NCBI GenBank assembly: GCA_037975125.1
Contig: CM075862.1
Span: 16,011,125-16,075,124 of the forward strand
Length of the DNA: 64,000 nt
Direction of reading: 5' to 3'
From: Latrodectus hesperus
Lineage: Eukaryota > Arthropoda > Arachnida > Araneae > Theridiidae
The position numbers and the translations under genes are program-made. The number at the start of each line of letters is the position of its first letter. The first letter of the stretch is position 1. Shown here in pieces: positions 13,898-25,351 of the stretch. Below the pieces are notes generated by a model. That model was not told the origin of the DNA, made no database searches, and was given only the letters and a program-made list of their open reading frames with translations.

Positions 13898-14799
13898 CTT
13901 CTTCTTAAGGTTGGGTTTGTATGTCATTGGCACCTCTGCTTTAATCAGCATTTTGTATCATTAACTCCAAACCCAACGTTTCCTAGTTCCAGTTACTCGG
14001 ATCACCCACTTTTTTAATAAAGTCCGATAACCCTTTAATGGATTCTAGGTGTAACTCTCTAGTATGGATGATGCCTAAAGAAGTTAATCTAGGAAGTGCA
14101 AGAGCCTCGCATTCGTAAATGATATGCTTGGCCGTTTCCTCTTGCGTAGAACATTTCCTGCAGATAGGATCTTGCTGAAACAGTCCCATTTTATGGAGGT
14201 GTTTTCTGAAATAGTAGTGCCCAGTTACGAAGCCTACGATTAAACGTATCTTCTGCCTACAGCATCTTAGAATTTCAGAGGCAATCCTCACTGATGATCC
14301 ATAAATGATTCTGGTCAGAGAGACAGTCATGCTAACGATAGCTTCCTGACCAGAAGAATATGGTTTGGAAGTCATTTCTATCTCCTGTGAAGGATTCATT
14401 GCTGCCCCTTCACTAGATTGCCTCTGAATTCCCTTGTCTTTTTCAGCAAGGTCTACTTCAGAGGCTACACCTGCAAATGTAGAAAGGTTTGTTACTTCTT
14501 GTGTCTTTTCAGCCCCAAAATAACAATTAATAAGCTCTGGTAATATGACAGTCCACCCAGCATTGCCTGAGTTACTGGGGAAGGCAAATTACTCTAGAAA
14601 TTCGCCAGGCAACTAGAGGCTCCGTTAAGACACCATTACCGCGGTGCCAAATAACCCTAGGCACGGATCGCATAACACCAGGGTTTACGGGAGCTGGTTC
14701 GCGGCCTCTAATTCTATATTCAAGGCTTTCCTGTCATTCCTACAGGACATTCAGCTATCCACCACCTACCGACGCGCCTGGTAGCTGCTCAAGCCCCAG
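13898..14799 (-). mobile_element. R1-like LINE derivative, internally deleted, nested in ORF1
   Basis: A 902-bp insertion in reverse orientation, bounded by a 13-bp target duplication. Its 3' end (low coordinates) finishes in AAGAAGAAG rather than poly(A). It keeps a long 5' leader and a short frame, but the frame leads directly to the C-terminal tail of an R1-type ORF2, so endonuclease and reverse transcriptase are missing. Because both ends are present, it looks like an internally deleted copy mobilised by a relative rather than an ordinary 5'-truncated LINE. Confidence 0.75.
13983..14399 (-). pseudogene. R1-type ORF2 C-terminal remnant
   Basis: 139 codons including the stop. The segment LIVGFVTGHYYFRKHLHKMG and the cysteine motif CRKCSTQEETAKHIIYECEA are the conserved tail that follows RNase H in R1/TRAS-like LINE polymerases. 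The same frame is open upstream to about 14585, where the sequence looks like the start of another ORF, so this may be an ORF1-ORF2 fusion made by internal deletion. No polymerase motifs remain. Confidence 0.75.
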
Positions 14800-15299
14800 G
14801 AAATTTTGGCATAATTCTTCTGTATGTTTTCTTAAACCCAATTGTGTTAATGTGGAAGTAAATATACGTCTAAAGAATGGCCTCACAAGAAAATTAATAA
14901 GCCAAAGTGCTGTATCTGAGGTGGTGAACATACAGCATCTTATGGAAAGTACCCAGAAAATCCAAGCAACAAAAACAAACAGCAGCAGAGCAACAATTGT
15001 AATAAACAAAATTATGTTAGAAAAGAAAGTTCCTTTGCCAGTATATTTGCAGGAACCAATAAAACCAGCAATTCACCCCCATCTCCGTACCAAGTATTGA
15101 AGGAATAGACAGTTTTCAGAATGTGCTAAAATTGATTGAACAAATAAACATAATCTTTTAAGCATACCCAACATTGTTGGCTTCAATTCGCCTAATGTAA
15201 AAAGGCAGCTCTCTCAAAGCTAAAATTAAAAAATGAAATACTATACTTTAATAATAAAAATTGGAATGATTATTTATCCAACTTAAATGTCCAAGACGG

Positions 15300-16880
15300 C
15301 TCGTTCTGAAGAGCTGTCAGGAAGATGAAAAATCTATCATACCCCCAATCAAAAACGGTGCTACATTGGAATATGAAAATGCAAAGAAAACTGAACTAAT
15401 AGCAAATAGCTTAGAAAACCAATTCAAGTTAAACAACATTATAAACAAGGAACATGAAGAAAAAATTGAAATGTATGTAAACATCTACATTGAACATAGT
15501 AACTAAGAAATATAACAAATAGATGCCGCACTCTTAGAACTTGAAATTTCACAACTTAAATTAAAAAAGAGTCCAGGTAATGATAGGATTAGTAATAAAA
15601 TAGTGAAACAATTACCAGTCATAGCAATTTGCTATATAACGGAAATTATAAATGACATCCTTAGATTATCATATTTCCCCCAAAAATGGAAAGAAGCGAT
15701 AAGTGTCCCAATTAGGAAATCTGAGAAAAATCCCAGAGAAGTAATCAGTTATAGGCCAATCTCACTTCTTCCCACATTAGCCAAACTGGCAGAAAGATTT
15801 ATCTTGCAAAATCTTCAGGAGCACGATACAGCAAAGTAAGTCATCATTCCACAGCAATTTGGGTTTAGGGAAGGTCTTTCCACCTGCCACCAGCTCCTCA
15901 GAGTATCTAAAAAAACTGCCATGGGTATTGGAAACAAACAGTCTACAGGTGCTATCTTCTTAAATATTGAAAAAGCTTTTGACAGGATCTGGCACACAGG
16001 CCTTGTCAGTAAGATGATTAATGAAAAATTCCCCCTACCCCCTACTTAGTAAAACTTCTCAAAAATTATTTAAGCTTTAGATCATTTAAAGTAAAAATAA
16101 ATAATTAGTTCTCATCCTCCAAAGGTATAGCAGCTGGAGTCCCGCAAGAGTCCATTCTTGGCCCATTTCTCTTTAATCTATAAAAAAAAATTACATCATT
16201 CAAAACTCATAGAATATGCTAAGTTTATTTGCTGATGACACAGCTATCCTTACCACGTATAGAAATCATGACACAATTATTAAAAACCTTTCTAACCATA
16301 TTAACCAGATTGAAAGCTGGTTAAAACTATGGAAAATAAAAATAAGCCCCAGCAAATCAACTGCAGTACTGTTTACTAGGAGGAGAGCACCGTGTAAAAC
16401 TGTTAAAATACATGATTGTGAAATACCCTGGAGCTCACAGGTAACCTACTTAGGAGTAATATTGGATAAAAACTAACATGGAAACCCCATGTTACTAATA
16501 TCAAGCGTAAATCATCGGGAGCAATCCAAAAATTGTACCCACTGCTGGCAAGAAACTCAAAATTAAATATTAAAAATAAATTGTTATAAAAATATATAGT
16601 GTATAAATCATATATAAGACCGAAGATGACATATGCAGGATCTATTTGGGAGGGAGGAACTTGTGACTCTACAATGAAATTCCTCGAAACTCAACAAAAC
16701 AAAATAGTAAGACTTATAACAAATGCTGAATATTATTACAGAAATACCCTAATAAGGAAAAGTATTGGCATGCTAACGCTCGCTAAGTTTATAAAGAATA
16801 ATGCACTAAAATTCTACAAAAATATGGAAAAACAACCCAATTCAGAAGTCAAAAAAAAAAATAGAAAGATATAGTCCTTA
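15300..16880 (+). pseudogene. Jockey-type ORF2 reverse transcriptase, decayed
   Basis: Reverse-transcriptase blocks appear in order: KSPGNDRISNK (about 15560), WKEAISVPI and SYRPISLLPTLAKLAERFIL (15690-15810), FGFREGLSTCHQL, then IFLNIEKAFDRIWHTGL (about 15950-16000). In that last block the first catalytic Asp is replaced by Asn. FADDTAIL follows at 16228-16251, then the thumb (SWLKLWKIKISPSKS) and the tail YKSYIRPKMTYAGSIW (from 16602). At least four stops or frameshifts separate the pieces, and the endonuclease domain is not recognisable. Confidence 0.85.
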
Positions 16881-17020
16881 TGAATTAAATAATTTCCATA
16901 GACCAAGGTCGGTATTAAGATTAAAACCAACGGTAGAAAATTGAGGCAAAATAAAGTAAAGAATGATAAAATTTGAAATATGAGCTACGCAATTTGTAAA
17001 CTATCCCTCCCCCCTGGTGA

Positions 17021-17504
17021 ACCCAAAATGAGGACTTTCATGACAATACAACACTTTGGTGGGTAACCATTAAATGTGTGTTTCATAATCAACATTTATA
17101 AACCATTATGAAAAATAATAAATAACAACTAAAATTATAAATAAATTATTTATAAATTTTCTTTACTAATTCTTTATATGGATGAGTAAATAATACATAA
17201 ATATTTTCTGTCAAGCAACATCATATGAATTATTCCCAACTGGGGGTGCAAACCCATTTATGTAAATAATTTCTATTATCAATTGTTTGGTTACCAAGAA
17301 ACCTTATTTTTGTAATTGGAATATTGTAACTAGCCAAGAAAATTTATAATTGTATATGGAAGAAAGTTGTAACTGATAATGTAATATGTACTAACAATGT
17401 AAATAGCTTACGTAACTTCACTTGCAAATTACAAGATTATGTAAAATTTTTGTTATGCTCAAGAGAAAGATTCTTGGTTAGAGGGACAGTCGTAGGGCAT
17501 GCAA
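17021..17504. other. AT-rich DNA, perhaps LINE 3' UTR
   Basis: No coding frame. The GGGTGGTAACC-like text shortly before 17070 may belong to the 3' UTR of the preceding LINE, but the end of that element is not visible. Confidence 0.3.
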
Positions 17505-17619
17505 CTAGGGATGGGAAGAAATACCTGTAACAAGTATTTTGTAATCAGTATTTGAATGTAACAACCTGTATTCAGTACATTTTCTTCCAAATACTCAGTA
17601 CTTCCAGTAACAAAGTCAG

Positions 17620-17850
17620 CGCGAGTTCGAGTATCCTCACACAGTTGCAGGTACAATGTACTTGATCAGTTTCAAAGACAGAGCGAGTACGTGAGTTCGT
17701 GCCTGTTACAAAGTAATCAGCGAGTACGTGGTTGTTACAAAGTAATAAGCAAGTACCTGAGTACGTGGTTGTTACAAAGTAATAAGTGTACTTGATTGAA
17801 TGTAACAAGTACAGAAGAGCCAATGACAGAGCGAGTACAAGTAACAATGT
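17620..17850. repeat. Subterminal GTAACAAGTAC-type repeats
   Basis: At least four degenerate units containing GTTACAAAGTAATAAGC and GAGTACGTGGTTGTTACAAA, irregularly spaced. They probably belong to the hAT-like left end. Confidence 0.6.
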
Positions 17851-20299
17851 CATCGATATATCGATACAGACGAACGAATTAGGAGATTGTGTCAGGATTT
17901 GGGAAATCTCTTCCCATGATAGGAAGGGTGGGTAGGAGAAGAGAAATGAGATGCTGGTTTAACTGGTAAATAGAAGATTGATTCTTGGGAATTAGAAAAT
18001 CTCTTTGGGCTGGAGCAACACCAGAGATGCATGTATTTTAGAAGAGGGTGTTGGCTGAAAAGAGGGAGACAATGAATTTCTATTGCGAGAAATGAAGAAA
18101 ATAAGCAAGTTCATTTTTTTCGTTTTTGTTAATAAAATAAATGAGTTGGGAAAATCAATAATCGTGGCACATTTATTTAATGATTATACTGTTTTAAATA
18201 TGTCACTTTTTTAATATCAGAAAAGCCTGTGATATTCTTATTATATATTATTCCATGTTTATTGACTTTTATTTTTCTTATTATTTTTTTTAACTTTTAA
18301 CTAATTTTAATAATTTTTTTTAAATCTGATCATTGTTTCCAAAATTACTCGATTGGCTTGAACAAAAAGTGAATGGAATTTTTCTTACTATATTTTAGTT
18401 TTAAAGATAATTTAAAAATATTTCTAATCTAAAAATATTTGTACTTATTTTTTACTTTAACAACTTTTTTCTCTTCAAAAATAATTTTTACCATTAAAAA
18501 TTAGGTAGTTATATAATCACATAAATTGCTGTTCTGAAAATGAGAAAACTAAATTAGGGAAATTGTCCACGTAAATAAAAATGCATATTTTCAATCCGTA
18601 TTTAAAATGGTATGATTGGGGGATGATTTTCGGAAACAGGAAAAGATATTTGAAAATAATTAAAACTTATGAAGTAGATACATTGTTCATAATGACTTCA
18701 GTCTTCAGAATTAGGGGCAGCCAGAAATATATTATCTGGAACTAGTATTATCCAGAAATAACTATTTTTATATCTAATAAAAACTATTATTTTCTAGAAA
18801 TATATTTTCTAGAACCGTTAATTTTAAAAGTACGCCACAAAATCAATTTGATAGATATGTTTCAATTTATACATCAACTGAAAAAAATGAATTTTTTAAA
18901 ATAAAATTTGAAGGATTATTTATGTATTAATTACACTGAATTCTGAGAATTTTCTAGAACTTTTTGTATTTCAAATATAGAATTTTACTCTTTATTGTAA
19001 GTACCTATTAAAAAAATAAAAAAAACATTCGCTCATTATTCATAATGAGCTGCATTAAGCAAATTAATTAAGGTGTGTTATATTAAGTAGTTTTATAGAA
19101 AAACTAAATTTCTTTGATAGTTTTTGATTCAGAAAATACGTATTTGTAGCTTATCTCAAAATAATATAACTGTAAATCAAGCATCTAAATTAAAATATAC
19201 ATCAGCACATTAGATTGAGAAAAATTACCTTTATTTTTATAAAACTAAGTTTTCAGTTTAGATTTATGTCGGTAAATTCAGTTTAAATCGTAATAAAAAA
19301 ATACTTTTTGCATAAATTTCTGCACAAAATATAATTTTATTTAAGTAAATGAACAGAAATTTATCACAACATAATTTAAAAAATCATAAGAATGAGAATA
19401 TTTCCTAATATGCTGCAATTTTTCTCGAAAATGTGCCAGTGATATATATTTTGAAACTACATAACGTAAACCCATTTAGATGACATAAAGCAAACATTTG
19501 AATATTTATGTAATGTAATAATTTAAAGATTTAAAAAAAAATACGAGATGTTTGAATGAACTTATGATAAATCAATGTCCAGATATATTTTGTTCATAAT
19601 ATTGAATATTCAAAATATTATAAGATTAAAATTTGCATGATTGGAAATCCTAAGATTTTGTTTACCAAAGTTATTGAAAAATGGGGAGAAAAAAAGTAAA
19701 CTGTTTTATATCAAGTTATTGAAATACTTACAGTTTTGGTTTATATTACAGATCTTGATAAAAATGTTTAAATAAAACTTCCTTAAAAATTACACCTTAT
19801 TTCTTTATATTCTTATAGAATCGTTACTCAAAAAATTGCAAATATTAAAATATTAAGAAACATATTTTATATAATAATTTCTTAAGCATATGAAAAATAT
19901 GCAATATGTTTTAATATAATATTAATTTCAGTTTAAAATATAGAATGAAATTCCTGATAAAATTCTAAGATATAATTGCACATTAGTGGATAGAAAATAA
20001 AACTATCTTATTTCCAAGTATCTAGCACAAAAATATTATTGAATTTAAAAAAATAAACTATATTGATTTTGAAACATTTTAAACTAATATCATGAAAAAT
20101 CATAAATGAGAAAATCGCGAATCTTAATTATTATGTTTAATTAAAAAAAGCGAGGCAAATTTAGTGAAAATTAATAGTTTTCGTTAAATTTGGGTAGAAC
20201 TATTTCAATTTTCCCACCAGTGTATGGTCTCTCATTTTCAGGAATAAAACACGATGTAAATAACCTTATCAATTTTTCACTCATAAAATTCCCTTCTAC

Positions 20300-21205
20300 C
20301 GTGGGGTGTCAGTCTACTACTGGTTATAAATTTTGAACCATGAGCTTTTTAATGAGGATCTCATTCTTGATGCTATTCTACGATCTTAAAATGATTCTTT
20401 TCCGTCTGCTGGACATAACCTTTTGACCAAGAGTGATGCTAATGGGGATATAACGTCCCCATTATTGCTTGAAACCCCCAAGTTACTTCCAGACTTTCGA
20501 TGAACGTTAACACCTTTGCAGCTGTCAACGAGATTGATTTCCCACGTTGGAATTCCACGAACGACATAGTACCCAATAGTACCCAAAGACAGTCAATTAT
20601 TTCTGATTGGAAGATGATGTGGGAATGGGAAACAAGATTCGTGAAAGGCCATTAAGTCCTTCATGATAAATATAATTCTTCAAATTAAACTGGAATCACC
20701 TGGTGAATGGGCCAGGAGCTTTCGAAGAATTTGTTGCCTCTTCATTCCTTCTGATTTGAATCAGTGGAGTGGCTCTAAATGGATGTATAAAAGTGACATT
20801 AGAAGATGGATCTGGAGATTATTGGAGGCCAGATGTTGGGGGAAAGGTTAGTATAAATAGCAGGCCCTTGTGGGGATGGAGGAGAGCTTCAACATACCTG
20901 TGGTATTCCTGATATTTCTCTGAAACAGGTCCCGAAGCGGACAAGTCTCAGCGACGGAACGAGGAGTCTCAGAAAGAATCAAGATCACAGAGGGACGCCT
21001 GGCTCTTGCCTACCTATAAGTTAGCCTATCCAGACTGAGTACTTTATAGGGACTTTATCTTAGAGAATTCCATCTTCTCACGAGTGTTTTATGACTCTAT
21101 ACTAAAATGGCCCTTTGACAATTTAGATAAAAGCATAGAGCCCTAATTTATCTATTTCATAAAAATATAAACAAATAAACGTCCTTTATAAAATAAATAT
21201 CAATC
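20300..21205 (+). mobile_element. Possible solo LTR or other promoter-bearing repeat
   Basis: A distinctly more GC-rich block of about 0.9 kb inside AT-rich DNA. It contains AGTATAAATAGCAGGCCC (near 20851), a pyrimidine/purine-mixed leader and an AATAAA signal near 21175, an arrangement like U3-R-U5. No matching second LTR, no fixed TG...CA borders and no target duplication were found. Short frames on either strand are not recognisable. Confidence 0.35.
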
Positions 21206-22117
21206 CATTAGGTATCAAAAAATTTTGCTATAATTGTTTCATTAATATTTAATAATAGAAAAATATAAGAAATTTAATTTAATTTTTGTTAAAATTAAAT
21301 TGTTGTATATTTTTAAGCAAATTAAAAAAATGTAATTGATGAATCCTCCCACTTTACGATTCTTTACAAACTATTTGCTAGTTAATTATAAAAATTAATA
21401 ATTGGAAAATCTTACTAAATTAAAACAAAAAATTAAGTTGATGATTTGGTAGAAAAATAGAAATTATATTATCACGTCTAATTTATTATTTTATTTAACA
21501 TTGGAAAACTTTGAAAATTACAATCGAATAATTTGAAAATTTACTTAGAACAGATGCAAATTCTAAAAACAAATGTAAATAACAAAAGATTAGGATTTTT
21601 TATACTGAAAGAAATATATTTATTAAAATATATAAGTTCAAAATTTTTCACAGAAAAACTGTTTGTTGAGGGAATAACTTATATTTAATTGCTTCATACT
21701 AAAAATTAAAATTTTTCAGGAAAAACAAAAATTGCTATTATTGAAATGTTGCATTTATAAAAAGAAATATTTTTTATAGATTATTACATCAGCTCTTATT
21801 TTAACCTTAACTGGATGCTTATTTATGAATAATAATGACTTAAATTAATATTAACTAATTTTATGGAATCATACAAAATGTTATACATTTAATTATTAAT
21901 TTTTAATTAATTATTAATTAATTTATTACTAATTTAGTTTTTATTTACTTTATTTATAAAGCTTTAAAAACAATTGTCATTATATTTTAATTCAATAGAT
22001 GGCAGCACAAAAAATGTAACAAGTACACAAAGTAATCGGTAAAATACTTGTTACTTTAAAAGTAATTGTACTCAGTACGTACCAAGTACAAGAAAAGTAA
22101 CAAGGTCCCATCCCTAG

Positions 22118-22353
22118 CTGTCATCTTTTTCCGAATGTTTTGAGAAATTTCAGTTGCCACAAAAATAAAAGTAGAAATGAGAAAATATATCTTTTTAAAT
22201 ATATTATGCGGTTTTTTTTATAGTTAAAAACTTTTAAATTTTTAAGAAAATTCAAATTTTTCCACGATTTTTTAAATTTGGGAATTTTCAAAATTCTCAT
22301 GGGAAAAAACCCGGTTTATTCCCGGAAATAAACCGGGTTTTTCCCCATCCTTG
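22118..22353 (-). mobile_element. Truncated hAT-type terminus with hairpin
   Basis: Reading on the minus strand from 22353, CAAGGATGGGG is followed by a near-perfect hairpin with arms 22305-22320 and 22327-22342 and a 6-nt loop. The end sequence is similar to, but not the same as, the terminus at 17505. No opposite end was found. Confidence 0.4.
22305..22342. repeat. 16-bp inverted repeat
   Basis: AAAAACCCGGTTTATT and its exact inverse flank CCCGGA. With one bulged A the stem extends into GGG/CCC on the outside. Confidence 0.9.
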
Positions 22354-22359
22354 CAACAC

Positions 22360-23211
22360 TACCGGTACGATGGTTTCAAGGCAGACCGTGTACAGACGCT
22401 TAGGGCACATTGTCTATATGCTCATAGGCCTTTTAGATGTGTTCCATATTTGCAACACACTGTCGCCTGTAGTTAGCCTGGAGTAGAGAGCATACATTGT
22501 GGACACCGCAACAGTGGTCTTGTGTGATGTTTTCCGACGAGTCCAGGTTTAGCTTTCAGTCTGATTCTGGCTGGACTTTCATATGGAGAGGACCAGGTAT
22601 CCGTTACCACCAAGATAACATCATTGAACAACACCCTTACGGTGGTGCAAGATTGCTTATTTAGGGAGGAATTATTCTGGGTTCCACAGAACTAACCTGT
22701 ATGTTTAGAATGTAACCATAACAGGCCACATCTGTCGGGATGTCATGCTGGAACAGCATGCACATTTGTTTTAAGGAGCCATGGTGCAGAATTTCTGCTT
22801 ATGAATGACAACCCCCGTCCTCACCGTGCAACCTTGCAAACGAATGCTTTCAATCGGAGAAAATCACCCATATGGACTGGTCAGCATACTCACCGAAACA
22901 TGTCTACCGCATACCTAGGCATTGTACGGCCTGTATTGCATCGTCTGAGGGGCATACTATGTATTAACCATCATACCAACCATGATCTATTGGTTTTTGT
23001 AAATGGGTTTTTTTTTTTTTTTTTTTTTTTTGAAATTTGCTCTAGGGAGTAAAAATCGCAATTTTTGTGAATGATGTCAAACATATAGCATTTTTTTGCA
23101 CTTTACTTTTGTTTAATAAATAGACTTTACGAATAAGTCACATTTGTTTTGCTTCTGTCTCTTTCTTTGCCTGAACTTGCATTATCGTTAATTTATGGAC
23201 ACGAGTGTATA
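22360..23211 (+). pseudogene. Tc1/mariner transposase relic, 5'-truncated
   Basis: Plus-strand remains of a Tc1-type transposase. The order is SRQTVYRRLG (helix-turn-helix end), MFSDESRFSFQSDSGWTFIW (first catalytic Asp), GGARLLI/GGIILGS, MNDNPRPHRA (second catalytic Asp retained), MDWSAYSP, then ACIASSEGHTMY. The section between MDWSAYSP and the C terminus is deleted, and stops and shifts occur throughout. A T24 run follows. The 3' end probably lies at 23211, where ...GGACACGAGTGTATA resembles a Tc1 terminal repeat; the 5' terminal repeat is absent. Confidence 0.85.
23008..23031 (+). repeat. Poly(T) run, T24
   Basis: An uninterrupted run of 24 T inside the 3' part of the Tc1 relic. Confidence 0.95.
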
Positions 23212-24447
23212 CGTTACAATATTTTTATTTCTCTAAATAAAGGTTGTCTTTTTTGTGTTAAGTAAATTCCAACTAAATTAAAATGTAAATTTCATTTTCT
23301 ACAGTAAATTAAACTGAGAATTCATATACATTTAAAATTTTTCTACTTATGTCTCATGAAAAAAAAATCATTTTATTTTTCTAACTTAAAATGAATTGCT
23401 ATATATCAAACAGAAAAGTATCAAAATTTGTATTATGCTTATTTAAAAATATCCAGTTAAATTACAACTACTGTGTTTCTGAATATTTTAACATTAGTTC
23501 ACATCTCGCTGTAAGACTCAAATATTTTTTTTTCCTTTACACGAGAAACAACATAAATAAAAACAAACTCATGCATTATTTGTTAAGAATTCAACATTAG
23601 TTTTGAATAAAAGTTACCCAGTTCTAGAAATATTCCATCCTAGGCATAGTTGTGAAGGAAATTACCACAGTTTATACTAAAATTTTTGTTTTACAAAATG
23701 CACGTGTTTTTGCAGTATAGATAACACATGTTATTTCTTTATATTTCTAAAATTCAGCTTTCAGTGTTGTTCTTCACTATAATCACTTAAGATTCCTCTT
23801 CACTATAATTGGTCAGGACTAGAACGGCACCTCTAAAAATTTAACAATAAAAAATTATTTTAATACTTTGTCACACATGGATACATTATATTTAAAAAGT
23901 AATCTAAGTTCTTTTCTTACTGAATTTTTTTATTTTAGAAAATTTCAAGATTAAATTTGTTGAATATGACATCAACTGTTGACTCTTTCAACTAGATGCA
24001 TATGATCTTATTATAAAGAAATATTAAATCATATTATTATAACTGTTCATTTCAACAGTATTTGTTATCATAAAAATTATTATTGAAATGAATAGCTGAA
24101 AGAAAAACATTTTATGATGAAGACTTTTGAACAATTATAGCACTATTCTGGGATAGGTCACTAATCAATGTCCAACAAAAATATAAGAATTTTTTTATTA
24201 TAGTAATTTGACTTAAAAGTTGCCATAATTGTTGTGAAGGATCTAGATTAATGTTTAACAAGCTCCATAATGTGTAAAGCTAGTGTCCTTTTATTGTGTG
24301 ATTAAACATAAAATAAAAACACGCAATTTTTCATATAAACAATTTTCAATAGGATATAACTTTTTGATATATTATTAGAGAAATACAGAATTACCACTAG
24401 TTACGCTTTTATAGGTAATAATAAATCATAATAAGTAAATTATAGAA

Positions 24448-24450
<3 letters not shown>
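23212..24450. other. AT-rich DNA, no gene seen
   Basis: The frame at 23391-23600 is short, AT-rich and unlike any known domain. I see no other structure. Confidence 0.4.

Positions 24451-24490
<40 letters not shown>
24451..24490. repeat. (AT)20 microsatellite
   Basis: Forty bases of perfect AT dinucleotide. Confidence 0.97.
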
Positions 24491-24494
<4 letters not shown>

Positions 24495-24759
24495 TTTTAG
24501 GCAAAGAATATTGAGATTCATGCTAAGATCTTACCACATAAGACTTGTTGATGAATTGGAATTCAAAAATTGAATGTCGTACACCTGTTTGAATTAAACT
24601 CGTGAAATCATTTTATTTGTTCACCCTATTTGGAACACTATTAATTGTTACTGAAAGTTTTTTTTTTTCAAATTAATTTCTGAGCAAGCGAATTTTTAAC
24701 AGTCCCGACAAATATCTGGGCTTTTTGTAACTGTTAACAACGATATATTACCCATATTA

Positions 24760-25345
24760 ATTCCTTAACGACGTTTATTACGAATATAGATCAAAAATTG
24801 CTAAACGTGCAAATTTAGTGACATCAGTACTTTCGTCGAAACAGCGATATGAAAAAGGCGTTATTTTTTATTGATCTGTTACATTTTCGGCCAGTTTTAG
24901 ATTTTCTTTTATTTATCTTTAGATAAAGGAGTATCTTTGACGTGCTGAGTTATTTTACTAGCAAAATCATGAAAATGTGAAGACACTCGTTGTAATCAGT
25001 CTTCCTTCAAAAACTTCCTCTTGAAAATGCTTACTTTGACCAGCAAAGACATTTGCAACTGAAAAATTATTACGCTTGCAGGACAATTTTTGGCAACATA
25101 TTTAATCATAGCAGTCGGTTGTTTATTTCTCTCTTTTATTGCCGTTCCAATCAATTGATTTGTGATTTGCTTCAAAATGCAGTTTTACGGACAATGCACT
25201 ACATACTGCTGTTCCAGAATATAAAACACACCACTTTGTAATTTTTTTTAATCATTTCATATTTCACAGTTCACCAAGTTTGAAATTCTGTTACACACTT
25301 ACTTACTACCTTGCACTTGTTTTTTGATGAACTAGCCATGTTAAA
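24760..25345 (-). pseudogene. hAT transposase relic with BED-type finger
   Basis: On the minus strand, from about 25340, MASSSKNK is followed by a broken BED-like zinc finger (VCFI, then GTAVCSALSVKLHFEANHKS in a shifted frame). Farther on comes LAENVTDQ, then FSYRCFDESTDVTKFA. The last segment matches the FDESTD block that carries the first catalytic Asp of ZBED/SCAND3-like hAT transposases. Several frameshifts and stops make it non-functional. The catalytic core beyond this block is missing. Confidence 0.7.
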
Positions 25346-25351
25346 TGAAGT

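Larger units (their letters stand above)
13250..15105 (+). pseudogene. Jockey-type ORF1 (gag-like), split by an insertion
   Basis: From the ATG at 13250 an N-terminal stretch runs into a shifted frame (ETDDEGFIKPKK). A PPF motif follows, then the segment at 13536-13742 (ISPSSSEAHRAITRFLTDNN) and a PRE_C2HC-like part (about 13780-13890). After the nested element the text resumes with zinc-knuckle remains (CFLKPNCV at about 14826-14850, then KPKCC and GGEH in another frame). The protein would bind LINE RNA. There are several frameshifts and a stop within the second knuckle. Confidence 0.7.
13250..17020 (+). mobile_element. Decayed jockey-type LINE, interrupted by a nested LINE
   Basis: An old non-LTR element on the plus strand. 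ORF1 pieces (13250-13897 and about 14808-15105) are followed by ORF2 reverse-transcriptase pieces (about 15300-16880). Many frameshifts and stops make it inactive. The outer borders are uncertain because no target duplication or poly(A) tail could be fixed. I took the ORF1 start and the last recognisable ORF2 sequence as limits. A second LINE sits in ORF1 on the opposite strand (13898-14799). Confidence 0.8.
17505..22117. mobile_element. Possible large non-autonomous hAT-like element
   Basis: CTAGGGATGGGA at 17505-17516 is repeated in perfect inverted form at 22106-22117. Both flanking regions are rich in GTAACAAGTA-like motifs, and the left 350 bp holds several units of the type GAGTACGTGGTTGTTACAAA. 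Short YAGGGATGG ends with many subterminal motifs are typical of hAT transposons. Against this, the 8-bp flanks do not match, no transposase is seen, and 4.6 kb is long for a MITE. It may be two unrelated ends of one family. Confidence 0.4.

Noticed and set aside
20386..20586. 66-codon minus frame (VVRGIPTWEINLVDSCKG)
   Set aside because: It lies in the putative solo LTR and has no domain I recognise. Keeping it as a gene would be guesswork.
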